Shown here piece after piece: positions 19,403 to 26,419 of a stretch of DNA of 64,000 nt; position 1 is the first letter of the stretch, and the number at the start of each line of letters is the position of its first letter. The notes beneath the pieces were generated by a model that made no database searches, was not told the origin of the DNA, and saw only the letters and a program-made list of their open reading frames with translations. This DNA is from Paenibacillus sp. UNC499MF (GTDB lineage: Bacteria; Bacillota; Bacilli; Paenibacillales; NBRC-103111): positions 41,090-105,089 of the forward strand of contig NZ_FNVF01000017.1 in the NCBI RefSeq assembly GCF_900107975.1. Direction: 5' to 3'. A program made the translations under genes and the position numbers.

Positions 19403-19483
19403 AAAATCCACCTTTTCGAGTTCAAGTTTTTAAGGTAATATAGGAAATAAGTTTTATATTAATTTCAAAGTGAGGTGTCTGTC
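19403..19483. promoter_or_regulatory. Divergent comP / comX promoter region
   Basis: These 81 AT-rich bases separate two divergent start codons and must hold both promoters. On the plus strand TAATAT (about 19433) or TATATT (about 19455) could be the -10 of comX, but no good -35 is present, as expected for activator-dependent promoters. No TTGCGC motif lies in this stretch. Confidence 0.4.
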
Positions 19484-19651
19484 ATGCAAACGGCAGTACT
19501 ATGGTCCCGTGAACTGAAGCAAGCTGTTAAAGAAGCTGTAAGTTCCAAAGCGGCTCCCGTATCCTCCGCATCTTTGTCCAAACTTGAAGTAGAATCACTG
19601 CAAAAAGCGGTTTCCAGCGAGAAACCGGAAGTTAGATATATGATGTGGTAA
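19484..19651 (+). CDS. comX: ComX-like pheromone pre-peptide
   Basis: This 55-codon gene has a clear ribosome site (GTGAGGTG, 6 bases before the ATG) and its own strong terminator. The peptide begins MQTAVLWSREL, is hydrophilic and helical in the middle, and ends EVRYMMW with Trp as the very last residue. ComX precursors are 50-70 residues long, poorly conserved, and carry a Trp near the C-terminus that ComQ prenylates. Identity rests on context: it is divergent from comP-comA-comQ. The divergent placement is unlike the usual comQ-comX-comP-comA order. Mature pheromone limits cannot be read from sequence. Confidence 0.75.
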   Translation: MQTAVLWSRELKQAVKEAVSSKAAPVSSASLSKLEVESLQKAVSSEKPEVRYMMW

Positions 19652-19680
19652 ACCTATCCACATCATAGCAAAAAACAAAA

Positions 19681-19721
19681 AGATTGCATATCAGCCCACT
19701 GCTGATATGCAATCTTTTTTT
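19681..19721 (+). terminator. comX terminator
   Basis: A perfect 15-bp stem (AGATTGCATATCAGC, 19681-19695, with its complement at 19701-19715) and a 5-base loop are followed by a T run. It ends the comX transcript as a monocistronic unit. Confidence 0.92.
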
Positions 19722-19745
19722 ATGGTCCATCTGCACTAGACTGCA

Positions 19746-19773
19746 CAACTGCGCAAACCCGTTTGCGCAGTTG
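19746..19773. promoter_or_regulatory. 13-bp perfect palindrome, candidate operator
   Basis: CAACTGCGCAAAC and GTTTGCGCAGTTG are separated by only two bases. Each arm carries TTGCGC (19763-19768) or its complement (19751-19756). A 2-base loop and the lack of a T run make a terminator unlikely, so protein binding is the better guess. Confidence 0.5.
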
Positions 19774-19880
19774 TTCACGGGTAAAGACCGAACTGCCATA
19801 GCAGAATTTATTTTAAGACATAAGTTCCTATATGTGTCTTTAAATCAAACTGTATTTCTTCCATTATTATCCTTCTTTAG

Positions 19881-19929
19881 TTGCGCATCAGTGAAAATAA
19901 TTTTGCATCCTTGCGAAACAAAATTGCGC
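19881..19929 (+). promoter_or_regulatory. Cluster of TTGCG-type half-sites
   Basis: TTGCGC occurs at 19881 and 19924, TTGCGA at 19911 and TTGCAT at 19903. The B. subtilis ComA box is built from TTGCGG half-sites, so these could be sites for the local ComA-like regulator. The last one is followed by TAATAT (19952-19957) as a possible -10 for the 47-codon ORF. Confidence 0.4.
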
Positions 19930-20004
19930 TGATAATGTAAGGTTTTAAAGATAATATAAAAGTATACATTTTTATCCATAGACCAGAACTTAGGAGTGTT
20001 ATTT

Positions 20005-20148
20005 ATGACCCAGTACCAATTCGATAACTTTTTTGAAGATCTTCTCAAAGATACGCTGATCGAAAAGTTCGAAACTGTGGAAGTACCACGGCTGCAGCTG
20101 GAATCCTCCTGGGAGAAACTGCAGCAGAAACTAGAGATAAGCAACTGA
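20005..20148 (+). CDS. Small acidic protein of 47 residues, unknown
   Basis: This short gene has TAGGAGTG 8 bases before the ATG. The product begins MTQYQFDNFFEDLL, is acidic and probably two helices, with VPRLQLESSWEKLQQKLE near the C-terminus. The Trp is internal (residue 36) and there is no secretion or prenylation signal, so it does not look like a second ComX. I do not recognise its family. It lies between the com locus and ytpI, behind the TTGCGC cluster, and is followed by a weak hairpin terminator. Confidence 0.6.
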   Translation: MTQYQFDNFFEDLLKDTLIEKFETVEVPRLQLESSWEKLQQKLEISN

Positions 20149-20222
20149 CCCGTTTTGCGCCTTCAGGCTAAATTAAAATTTGTATTCGACAGAAAGAACC
20201 GAACTCCTTCTTTACCCATGAC

Positions 20223-20260
20223 AGCCGGTTGCCCCAGAGGCCCCGGCTTCGTTGCTTTTT
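20223..20260 (+). terminator. Probable terminator of the 47-residue gene
   Basis: AGCCGG (20223-20228) pairs with CCGGCT (20243-20248) around an imperfect CCCC/GG core, followed by a short T run at 20256-20260. Confidence 0.4.
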
Positions 20261-20313
20261 CCGGGGAAAATCGGTACAGTTAAAGCAAAACATCTGTAGG
20301 GGGCTTTCCGTAC

Positions 20314-20610
20314 ATGTTAGAAACGGTTCAAATCGTACTATCCGTGCTTATTTTTATTACCCTGCTGTTCTCGGTCGTCTTCAGCTTCCGCTCCCGCCGG
20401 AAAACCGATCCCAAACAAAGAGGCACCAACGCCGCGCTGATGAACATCTGCATGGGGCTGATGCTTATTCTTATTGCCGTGACGCAGCTGTTCTTCCTCT
20501 CGGATACGCCGGTGCGCCGTATATTCGGGACCGTCTGCCTGCTGCTCGGGCTGTTTAACCTGTTTGCGGGAATCCGCAATTATTCGTACTTCTCCCGCAT
20601 GTCCCGCTGA
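20314..20610 (+). CDS. ytpI: YtpI-like membrane protein
   Basis: This 98-residue protein has three hydrophobic segments (about residues 4-24, 42-63 and 68-88) and a basic loop RSRRKTDPKQRG after the first. It resembles Bacillus YtpI, which is also next to ytoI. Function is unknown. AGGGGGC lies 11 bases before the ATG. Its stop codon directly abuts the ytoI stop codon on the other strand (TGA/TCA), with no terminator between the two convergent genes. Confidence 0.75.
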   Translation: MLETVQIVLSVLIFITLLFSVVFSFRSRRKTDPKQRGTNAALMNICMGLMLILIAVTQLFFLSDTPVRRIFGTVCLLLGLFNLFAGIRNYSYFSRMSR

Positions 20611-21948
20611 TCAGACGCCGTCGATAAACTGGGCCGTCAGCATCGCCCGGCAAACCAGCGTGCCCGCATGGTAGATCTGCACGTCGATTTTGCCGAATTT
20701 GCGGCTCACTTCCAGAATGTTGGGCCGGATCTGGATCTCGCTTTCGATCTGCACGGGTTTGATAAAGTACGTCGACATGTTATCCATCACGAGGTCCCCC
20801 TTCTTGACGGTCTGTACGACGCGGTACGCCGCTTCCGTCATGAGAGTGGTCAGGACCCCTTCCGAAACCGTCCCCAGATGATTCGTCATCTGGGGCGTTA
20901 TCGTTCCGCGGAACACCACGTTCCCCTGTTCGTCCCGGAACTCCTCGAATCTCCCCCAGATAAGATCCTCGAACGTCTCCCCGTTCTGCGGCTGCTTCTG
21001 GATATACTGCATCGCCTTGAGCACATCGTTGCGGTTGATCACGCCGAGCATTTTGCGGTTACCGTCCACTACCGGCAGCAGCTCGATCCCTTCCCACACC
21101 ATCATATGGGCGGCGGAAGCGACGGAAGTCTGCGGGCTGACCGTCAGCGGATTCCGCGTCATCAGGCGGTCGACAGTCTGGCCGGCATCGGCCCCCAGCA
21201 TATCTTTCGGGGCCACAAGCCCGATAACGCGGTTCCACTCGTCCGTGACGGGAAACCGGCTGTGCCCCGTCTCTTCGACCAGCGCGCTCCATTCCTTGAC
21301 CGTGCTGTTCGCTTTCAAGGCGAAGACATGCGGATTCGTCGTCAAAATATCCTCGACAAGAAGAATTTTTTTCTTGATGAGACGGTCATAGATGGCGCGG
21401 TTAATCATCGAAGCCACCGTGAAGGAATCGTAGCTGCTCGATATGATGGGAAGCTCCAGCTTATCCGCCAGCTTCGTCATCTCCGGACTTGTATGGAAGC
21501 CGCCCGTTATGAGGACCCCGGACCCCTGCTCCAAAGCCAGCCTGTGCACTTCCTCGCGGTTGCCCACGATAAGCAGGGACCCCGCCTCCACGTAACGCAT
21601 CATCGCGTCGAGTTCCATCGCTCCGATCACGAATTTGTGCAGCGTCTTCTCCAGTCCGTTCATTCCGCCAAGCACTTCGCCGTCCACGATATTCACGACT
21701 TCTTCGAAGGTCAGCTTATCGATATTGCGGCGTTCCCGCTTGCCGACCCTGACCGTGCCGACCCGTTCCTTCGTGGAAACGAGGCCCTGGTTTTCCGCTT
21801 CTTTAATGGCCCGGTATGCGGTGCCTTCGCTCACTTCGAGCTGATCGGCGATTTTGCGGACGCTGATCTTGCTTCCGATCTTCAAGCTCTCGATATAGCG
21901 GAGAATCTGTTCGTGCTTCGTTAACGATTCTGTTCCCGTTTCATCCAA
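20611..21948 (-). CDS. ytoI: CBS-domain regulator YtoI (HTH, DRTGG, 2 CBS, hotdog)
   Basis: This 445-residue protein has an N-terminal helix-turn-helix (about residues 10-65, VRKIADQLEVSEGTAYRAI), a DRTGG-like domain (about 75-190, GSLLIVGNREEVHRLALEQGSGVLITGG), a pair of CBS domains (about 195-310) and a C-terminal thioesterase-like hotdog domain (about 325-440). This architecture matches Bacillus YtoI. CBS pairs usually bind adenosyl ligands, so it is likely a ligand-responsive regulator, but its targets are unknown. The start is TTG at 21948 with a GGGGG ribosome site eight bases upstream. Confidence 0.85.
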   Translation of the reverse strand: MDETGTESLTKHEQILRYIESLKIGSKISVRKIADQLEVSEGTAYRAIKEAENQGLVSTKERVGTVRVGKRERRNIDKLTFEEVVNIVDGEVLGGMNGLEKTLHKFVIGAMELDAMMRYVEAGSLLIVGNREEVHRLALEQGSGVLITGGFHTSPEMTKLADKLELPIISSSYDSFTVASMINRAIYDRLIKKKILLVEDILTTNPHVFALKANSTVKEWSALVEETGHSRFPVTDEWNRVIGLVAPKDMLGADAGQTVDRLMTRNPLTVSPQTSVASAAHMMVWEGIELLPVVDGNRKMLGVINRNDVLKAMQYIQKQPQNGETFEDLIWGRFEEFRDEQGNVVFRGTITPQMTNHLGTVSEGVLTTLMTEAAYRVVQTVKKGDLVMDNMSTYFIKPVQIESEIQIRPNILEVSRKFGKIDVQIYHAGTLVCRAMLTAQFIDGV

Positions 21949-22164
21949 CTGTACTACCCCCGTCCGATTCGCTGTATTAGTCTGTTAAGTTTATTATAGA
22001 CGAAGAAAAACCAAACGAAAAGCGCGGAAGGCGCTGTCCGTCTGGTTTTTCTTCACTATTATCTCCGCATGTTCACGAGGGACTGCGTCGTTCGCGATGC
22101 CAGTGGCGCCCGCGATGCGTGCGCAATGTCCCAGATACCTGCGGCGCTCATGATGTACGGAGCA

Positions 22165-22436
22165 CTTGCGCGGTGTCCGCGATATCCTGATTCCTCGGAT
22201 GTACGGAGCACTTGCGACGTTCGCGATATCCTGATTCCTCAGGATGTACAGAGCACTTGCGACGTTCGCGATATCCTGATTCCTCAGGATGTACAGAGCA
22301 CTTGCGACGTTCGCGATATCCTGATTCCTCAGGATGTACGGAGCACTTGCGGCGTTCGCGATATCCTGATTCCTCAGGATGTACGGAGCACTTGCGGCGT
22401 TCGCGATATCCCGGGGCACTCACGATATGCGCAGCA
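22165..22436. repeat. Tandem 45-bp repeat, about six units
   Basis: Four almost identical 45-bp units start at 22211, 22256, 22301 and 22346. They are flanked by 46-bp variant units at 22165 and 22391 and by decayed copies to about 22115 and 22500. Each unit holds TTCGCGATATCCTGATTCCT followed by CAGGATGTAC, which gives a 7-bp hairpin (ATCCTGA/TCAGGAT, 4-base loop). Variation is limited to A/G changes such as GTACAG versus GTACGG. Because 45 is a multiple of three, several frames stay open, but none has a ribosome site, so I treat it as non-coding. Confidence 0.92.
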
Positions 22437-22505
22437 CTTGGGAAGTTCGCGGCGCCCCTGCTCTGCGGCGTCCGTGAGCCCCTGCATCTGCCGTGATCCC
22501 CGGAC

Positions 22506-22781
22506 TTACTTGCGCAGGCCCAGCATTTTCTTGCCCTGCAGCCGCTGCTCCATCCGCCAGCGTTTCATCCGCTTGATGCGGACGATCTCCTGCCGGGTCT
22601 CCTCGTCGACACCGAGCAGCTCGTGCAGATGTGCCGCGATGATCAGCAGGGCGAAACAGATCCAAAGCGCACCGAACACCGTCGGCAGGGTAAAGCCTCC
22701 CCCAATATCAAGCTGCGGTACGGAGTACAGCAGCATACCAAGCGCGAGGCTCATAAAAATCACGTTCTTGAAACCTTTCAC
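22506..22781 (-). CDS. Small membrane protein
   Basis: This 91-residue protein has two hydrophobic segments (about residues 6-23 and 33-53) and a basic cytoplasmic tail rich in Arg and Lys (IVRIKRMKRWRMEQRLQGKK is its core). The start is GTG with AGGGGGAG about 12 bases upstream. I do not recognise the family. Its 3' end runs straight into the 45-bp repeat array, so its mRNA may carry those hairpins. Confidence 0.65.
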   Translation of the reverse strand: MKGFKNVIFMSLALGMLLYSVPQLDIGGGFTLPTVFGALWICFALLIIAAHLHELLGVDEETRQEIVRIKRMKRWRMEQRLQGKKMLGLRK

Positions 22782-22910
22782 GGCTGTTCACGCTCCCCCT
22801 GAAGTGACGGCATTCAGACATCCCGCCTTATAACCGCTGCCCGCGGCAGCTTCGGGACATGCCGCCTGTACTACATCCTATGACAGTCTCAGGGTCTTTA
22901 TGATTACGTT

Positions 22911-23078
22911 TTATACGGCGGATTTAGCGGTTGTACTGGCGTTCTTCGTTCCGTGTTTACTGCCCATGAGCTTCGAGCAGAGAAAACGTCCGAATTTGGT
23001 ATAGTCCCGGAGTCTGCGATCCAGGTCCCGGTTGTGCTGTTCCATTTCTTTTTCCAGATAATACGGTTGTGGATACAT
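22911..23078 (-). CDS. Small protein of 55 residues, divergent from the SgrR-like gene
   Basis: This short gene has AAAGGGG eight bases before the ATG and reads MYPQPYYLEKEMEQ at the N-terminus. It is highly charged in the first 32 residues (QHNRDLDRRLRDYTKFGR is the core) with a Ser/Thr/Lys-rich tail. It has no membrane segment. I do not recognise it. It is divergent from the SgrR-like regulator across a 129-bp promoter region, which suggests that the regulator may control it. Confidence 0.6.
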   Translation of the reverse strand: MYPQPYYLEKEMEQHNRDLDRRLRDYTKFGRFLCSKLMGSKHGTKNASTTAKSAV

Positions 23079-23129
23079 GCGTCAAACCCCTTTCTTTGTG
23101 TTAAGCGGCCGGCTACCTTTGATTATAGA

Positions 23130-23158
23130 TGGAATAAGAGGAACAAAAAGAGTATAAT
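23130..23158 (+). promoter_or_regulatory. Probable promoter of the SgrR-like gene
   Basis: A consensus -10 TATAAT (23153-23158) lies 17 bp after a weak -35 TGGAAT (23130-23135). AAAAGGAG follows before the ATG at 23208. Confidence 0.5.
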
Positions 23159-23207
23159 TACCTTTAATATTTTCCCCTTTTTTACACCTAAAAGGAGACC
23201 GGACTTT

Positions 23208-25139
23208 ATGCAGCTTTACGATTATTATCTGCAGCTGCGCGTCAGCCAGCCGCAAGCGCGCGAAGGCGAGCCCGTTCCGATCACGCTCGATCTGCTGGCC
23301 GGCCATTGGTTCTGCACCGTACGGAACGTGAAGCTGCTGCTTAAGAAGATGGCTCATTTGGACTGGATACTGTGGCAGCCGGGCTGCGGACGCGGGCGTT
23401 CTTCGCTGCTTACTTTCGTGATTCCGGCGCCGGAGCTTATCTCCCGGACGGCGATGGACTTGACCCGGAAAGGCGACTTCAAAGCCGCCGTCGAGCTTAT
23501 CCACACCTATGGACGCATCTATGCCCTTAAGGACAGTTTTCTTGAATGGATGTCCGGGTATTTCGGCTTCAACTCCGCAGCCTCCGGGGGAGCCGTCCAG
23601 GATACCTTGCGGCTACCCTTGTTCCGGCCCCCGGTTTCGCTTGATCCCGCCCACGCCATCTATGCCGTAGACTGTCATCTCATCAGCCATGTGTTCTCTA
23701 CGCTGCTGGAACTCGACTCCGCGACGGGAAACCTGCTGCCCCAGCTTGCCTATTATTGGGAAAGCAGTGCGGACGGAACGGAGTGGACTTTTTATCTGCG
23801 CAAAAAAGTTTACTTCCATCACGGCCGGGAAATGGATGCGGAAGACGTAAAATATACGCTGGAGCGGCTTGTCGAGCCCGCTACAGACTCAAGCTGGTCC
23901 TGGCTAATGCGGGACGTGGCATTCCTTCTTCCCGTAACCCCGCACATACTGCGGATCGGACTCAAGCGGCCCAACCATCTGCTGCCTTTCTTCCTGACGT
24001 TCCCGGCGGCTTCTATCGTACCCGAAGATGTGGCCCGGGATAATCCTTCCCTCTTTGGACGCTCCCCTATAGGTACAGGACCTTTCCGGATGGAGTTTTA
24101 TGACAAATACATCTGCCGGCTTCATGCCTTTGACGGGTATTACGGCGTTCGTCCGCATCTGGATGTGATCGAGATGTGGATTTTGCCCGAACAGCTTGCC
24201 GCTTACCGCCCTAAAGGGGAGGATAAGCTCATCATCTCCCACGGGGATGTCCCGATGCCTGAGGACGAGTATGAGCAGCAGGGCTTTCAAACCAAAGAGG
24301 AGCATGTATTCGACGGAAGCACCGTGCTCACATTCAACACCAGACGGGGACCATGCCGGAGCCTGCCGCTCCGTCAGGCCATCGACCGGCTTATCGACCG
24401 TAAGGCCATGGTCCGGGAGCTCGGAAATAACCGGGTCGGCCCCTCGCGGGGCATCACGCGGGATTTTCTGCTTCGTCACGGTTCCCGCCGTCATGAACAT
24501 TTTGACCGGGATGCAAGTTGTCACGAGTCTTCTTTGACCGCGGAAGAGCTGATCAGGGCTTCGGGTTACGCCGGCGAGACGCTGCGGCTGGTTGCGTACG
24601 CCCAGCATGGCGAAGACGCCCGATGGGTAGCGGGGAAGCTATCGGAAGCCGGCCTTAACGTGGAAGTGGAAACGATGCAGCCCGCCGCTTTTACCGACCG
24701 GGAGTATGTTCATCAGGCCGACCTCTGCTTGTTCATGCCCCTTTCCGACTCTCCGCTCGGTTTTCTGGGGCATCTTATCCAAACGTCCAGCTTTATTTAC
24801 AGGCATATGAGCTCCGGGCTGCAAAGCCGCATACAGAGCGCAGTGGGACAGATTCAGCGCGAAGCTTCCTTCGAACGGCAGGCGGAGGAGCTCCTGAATA
24901 TTGAGGAAATGCTTCTGGCAGACACAGCCTTGCTTTTTTTATTAAAAAAAACGTTCCGGGTCGCGGTTCATTCCTCGATCGGAGGCGTCCGCATAGACCG
25001 TCAGGGCTGGGTCGATTACCGCCATCTTTTCGTAAGAGAACGATCCGCTTCGAAAACGTTTGATGGAGATGAATTTTCCGCTGACGGAAGCAGCGGGAAG
25101 TCCACGACGAAAGGCAGTAAAAAAGACGCCCGGCTCTAA
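23208..25139 (+). CDS. SgrR-like transcriptional regulator with solute-binding domain
   Basis: This 643-residue protein has an N-terminal winged-helix region of the SgrR type (about residues 1-110, with WFCTVRNVKLLLKKMAHLDWILWQPGCGRGR) joined to an extracellular-solute-binding family 5 domain (about 150-600, e.g. AIYAVDCHLISHVFSTLLELD, GRSPIGTGPFRM). There is no signal peptide, so the binding domain acts in the cytoplasm as a ligand sensor. E. coli SgrR answers sugar-phosphate stress; the ligand here is unknown. The start at 23208 has AAAAGGAGACC upstream. Confidence 0.85.
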   Translation: MQLYDYYLQLRVSQPQAREGEPVPITLDLLAGHWFCTVRNVKLLLKKMAHLDWILWQPGCGRGRSSLLTFVIPAPELISRTAMDLTRKGDFKAAVELIHTYGRIYALKDSFLEWMSGYFGFNSAASGGAVQDTLRLPLFRPPVSLDPAHAIYAVDCHLISHVFSTLLELDSATGNLLPQLAYYWESSADGTEWTFYLRKKVYFHHGREMDAEDVKYTLERLVEPATDSSWSWLMRDVAFLLPVTPHILRIGLKRPNHLLPFFLTFPAASIVPEDVARDNPSLFGRSPIGTGPFRMEFYDKYICRLHAFDGYYGVRPHLDVIEMWILPEQLAAYRPKGEDKLIISHGDVPMPEDEYEQQGFQTKEEHVFDGSTVLTFNTRRGPCRSLPLRQAIDRLIDRKAMVRELGNNRVGPSRGITRDFLLRHGSRRHEHFDRDASCHESSLTAEELIRASGYAGETLRLVAYAQHGEDARWVAGKLSEAGLNVEVETMQPAAFTDREYVHQADLCLFMPLSDSPLGFLGHLIQTSSFIYRHMSSGLQSRIQSAVGQIQREASFERQAEELLNIEEMLLADTALLFLLKKTFRVAVHSSIGGVRIDRQGWVDYRHLFVRERSASKTFDGDEFSADGSSGKSTTKGSKKDARL

Positions 25140-25247
25140 AAGAGCGGCGGCGCCTGACAGTGAATTTCACGGTAGGGGAACTAGTAACACGTTTGGGGAA
25201 CGGAGCTTATAAGCGCACCGCACGGGATCGGCGCGCCATCGAACAGG

Positions 25248-25294
25248 ACAAAAAGCCGTCAGCCGCGGGTATCCGCGTTTGACGGCTTTTTTGG
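25248..25294. terminator. Bidirectional terminator
   Basis: AAAAGCCGTCA (25251-25261) and TGACGGCTTTT (25280-25290) pair perfectly, with an inner CGCGG/CCGCG stem and T runs on both strands. It serves the SgrR-like gene and the convergent oxidoreductase gene. Confidence 0.9.
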
Positions 25295-25314
25295 CGTTCG
25301 CTGTCTGGCTTACG

Positions 25315-26310
25315 CTACAGGCGCACGACGACGCGGCCGCGCATGCGGCCCGCCAGGATGTCCTCCAGCGCCGCAGGCACCTCCTCCAGCGCGATCTCCC
25401 GCTGGATCATGTCTCCCAGGCTGCGCGGCTTAAGGTCGCCGGCAAGCCGCTCCCACAGCTTCCTGCGCAAACCTTCTGGACAGTAGACGGAGTCTATGCC
25501 CAGAAGGTTCACGCCGCGCAGGATGAACGGGTACACGGTGGCGGGGAACGTCCCGCCTCCGGTAAGCCCGCTGAGGGCGACGGAGCCGCCGTACCGTACC
25601 GTGCCGAGCACGTACGGAAGCGACGCCCCGCCCACAGGGTCTACCGCCGCGCTCCACTGCTCGCGGCGGAGCGGCTTGCCGTCTTCTGCCGCAAGCGCTT
25701 CGCGCGGCAGCACTTCGCTTGCTCCGAGTCCGCGCAGGTACGCGTGCTCGGAGCTTTTGCCCGTGCTGGCGGCGACCTCGTAACCGAGACCCGCCAGCAT
25801 GGAAACGGCGGTGCTGCCCACGCCGCCGGTTGCCCCCGTGACAAGCACGGGACCTTGGCCCGGACGCAGGCCGTTGTCTTCCAGCCGCTGGATGGAGAGA
25901 GCGGCCGTGAAGCCGGCGGTGCCGAGTGCCATGACGTCCCTCATCGTCAGGCCGTCCGGTACGGGCACCGCCCAATCCGCCGGAACCCGGGCCAGCTCGC
26001 TGTATCCGCCGAAATGTCCGGTACCGAGCGCGTAGCCGGTGACGAGAATTTCGTCCCCTTCCTTGTACCGCGGATCGGCCGAAGAGACGACGGTACCCGA
26101 CAAGTCGATGCCGAGTACCATCGGATAAGAACGGACGGTCTTGCTCTCCGGCGTGGAGGCAAGCCCGTCCTTAAAGTTGACGCCGGAGTAGGCAACCTTT
26201 ACCAGCAGCTCGCCTTCGGGCAGCTCCTCCGTCGTCATTTCACGTATCCCTAGTGAAAAGCCCTGCCCGGTCTTGTCGACCCGCAAAGCGCGGAATGTGG
26301 AATCTGTCAT
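25315..26310 (-). CDS. Quinone-oxidoreductase-type enzyme, acrylyl-CoA reductase (AcuI/YhdH) family
   Basis: This 331-residue protein is a zinc-free medium-chain dehydrogenase/reductase. It shows the N-terminal VAYSGVNFKDGLAS and PMVLGIDLSGTVV, and the NADPH-binding GATGGVGSTAVSML. The YhdH/AcuI branch typically reduces acryloyl-CoA or other alpha,beta-unsaturated carbonyls with NADPH. The LLGIDSVYCP and RGRVVVRL segments near the C-terminus fit this branch. It is transcribed alone, with its terminator shared with the SgrR-like gene. The physiological substrate cannot be told from sequence. Confidence 0.88.
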   Translation of the reverse strand: MTDSTFRALRVDKTGQGFSLGIREMTTEELPEGELLVKVAYSGVNFKDGLASTPESKTVRSYPMVLGIDLSGTVVSSADPRYKEGDEILVTGYALGTGHFGGYSELARVPADWAVPVPDGLTMRDVMALGTAGFTAALSIQRLEDNGLRPGQGPVLVTGATGGVGSTAVSMLAGLGYEVAASTGKSSEHAYLRGLGASEVLPREALAAEDGKPLRREQWSAAVDPVGGASLPYVLGTVRYGGSVALSGLTGGGTFPATVYPFILRGVNLLGIDSVYCPEGLRRKLWERLAGDLKPRSLGDMIQREIALEEVPAALEDILAGRMRGRVVVRL

Positions 26311-26419
26311 GATTCATCCCCCCTCATTCCGATCTTATCACGATTGCTGCCGTCGAGAAAATGCGGGGTGCCGCTTCCGACCGGAGCCCGCCGCTTTCCC
26401 TACGGCAGCAGAGAACCGT

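Larger units (their letters stand above)
19652..20004. other. Intergenic region with terminator, palindrome and TTGCGC motifs
   Basis: No gene is convincing here. It holds the comX terminator (19681-19721), a 13-bp perfect palindrome (19746-19773), and a run of TTGCG-type motifs (19881-19929) leading to the 47-codon ORF. Base composition is clearly more AT-rich than in the flanking housekeeping genes. Confidence 0.6.

Noticed and set aside
19746..19773. 13-bp palindrome as a terminator
   Set aside because: The loop would be two bases and no T run follows on either strand. A good comX terminator already exists just upstream.
20005..20148. 47-codon ORF as a second ComX-like pheromone
   Set aside because: Its only Trp is internal and the C-terminus does not fit; it lacks any processing feature.
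21994..22419. Minus-strand ORF made of 15-residue repeats across the tandem array
   Set aside because: The frame is open only because the repeat length is a multiple of three. It has no ribosome site and other frames are equally open.
22165..22436. Possible CRISPR array
   Set aside because: The units are directly adjacent with no unique spacers, and no cas gene is nearby.
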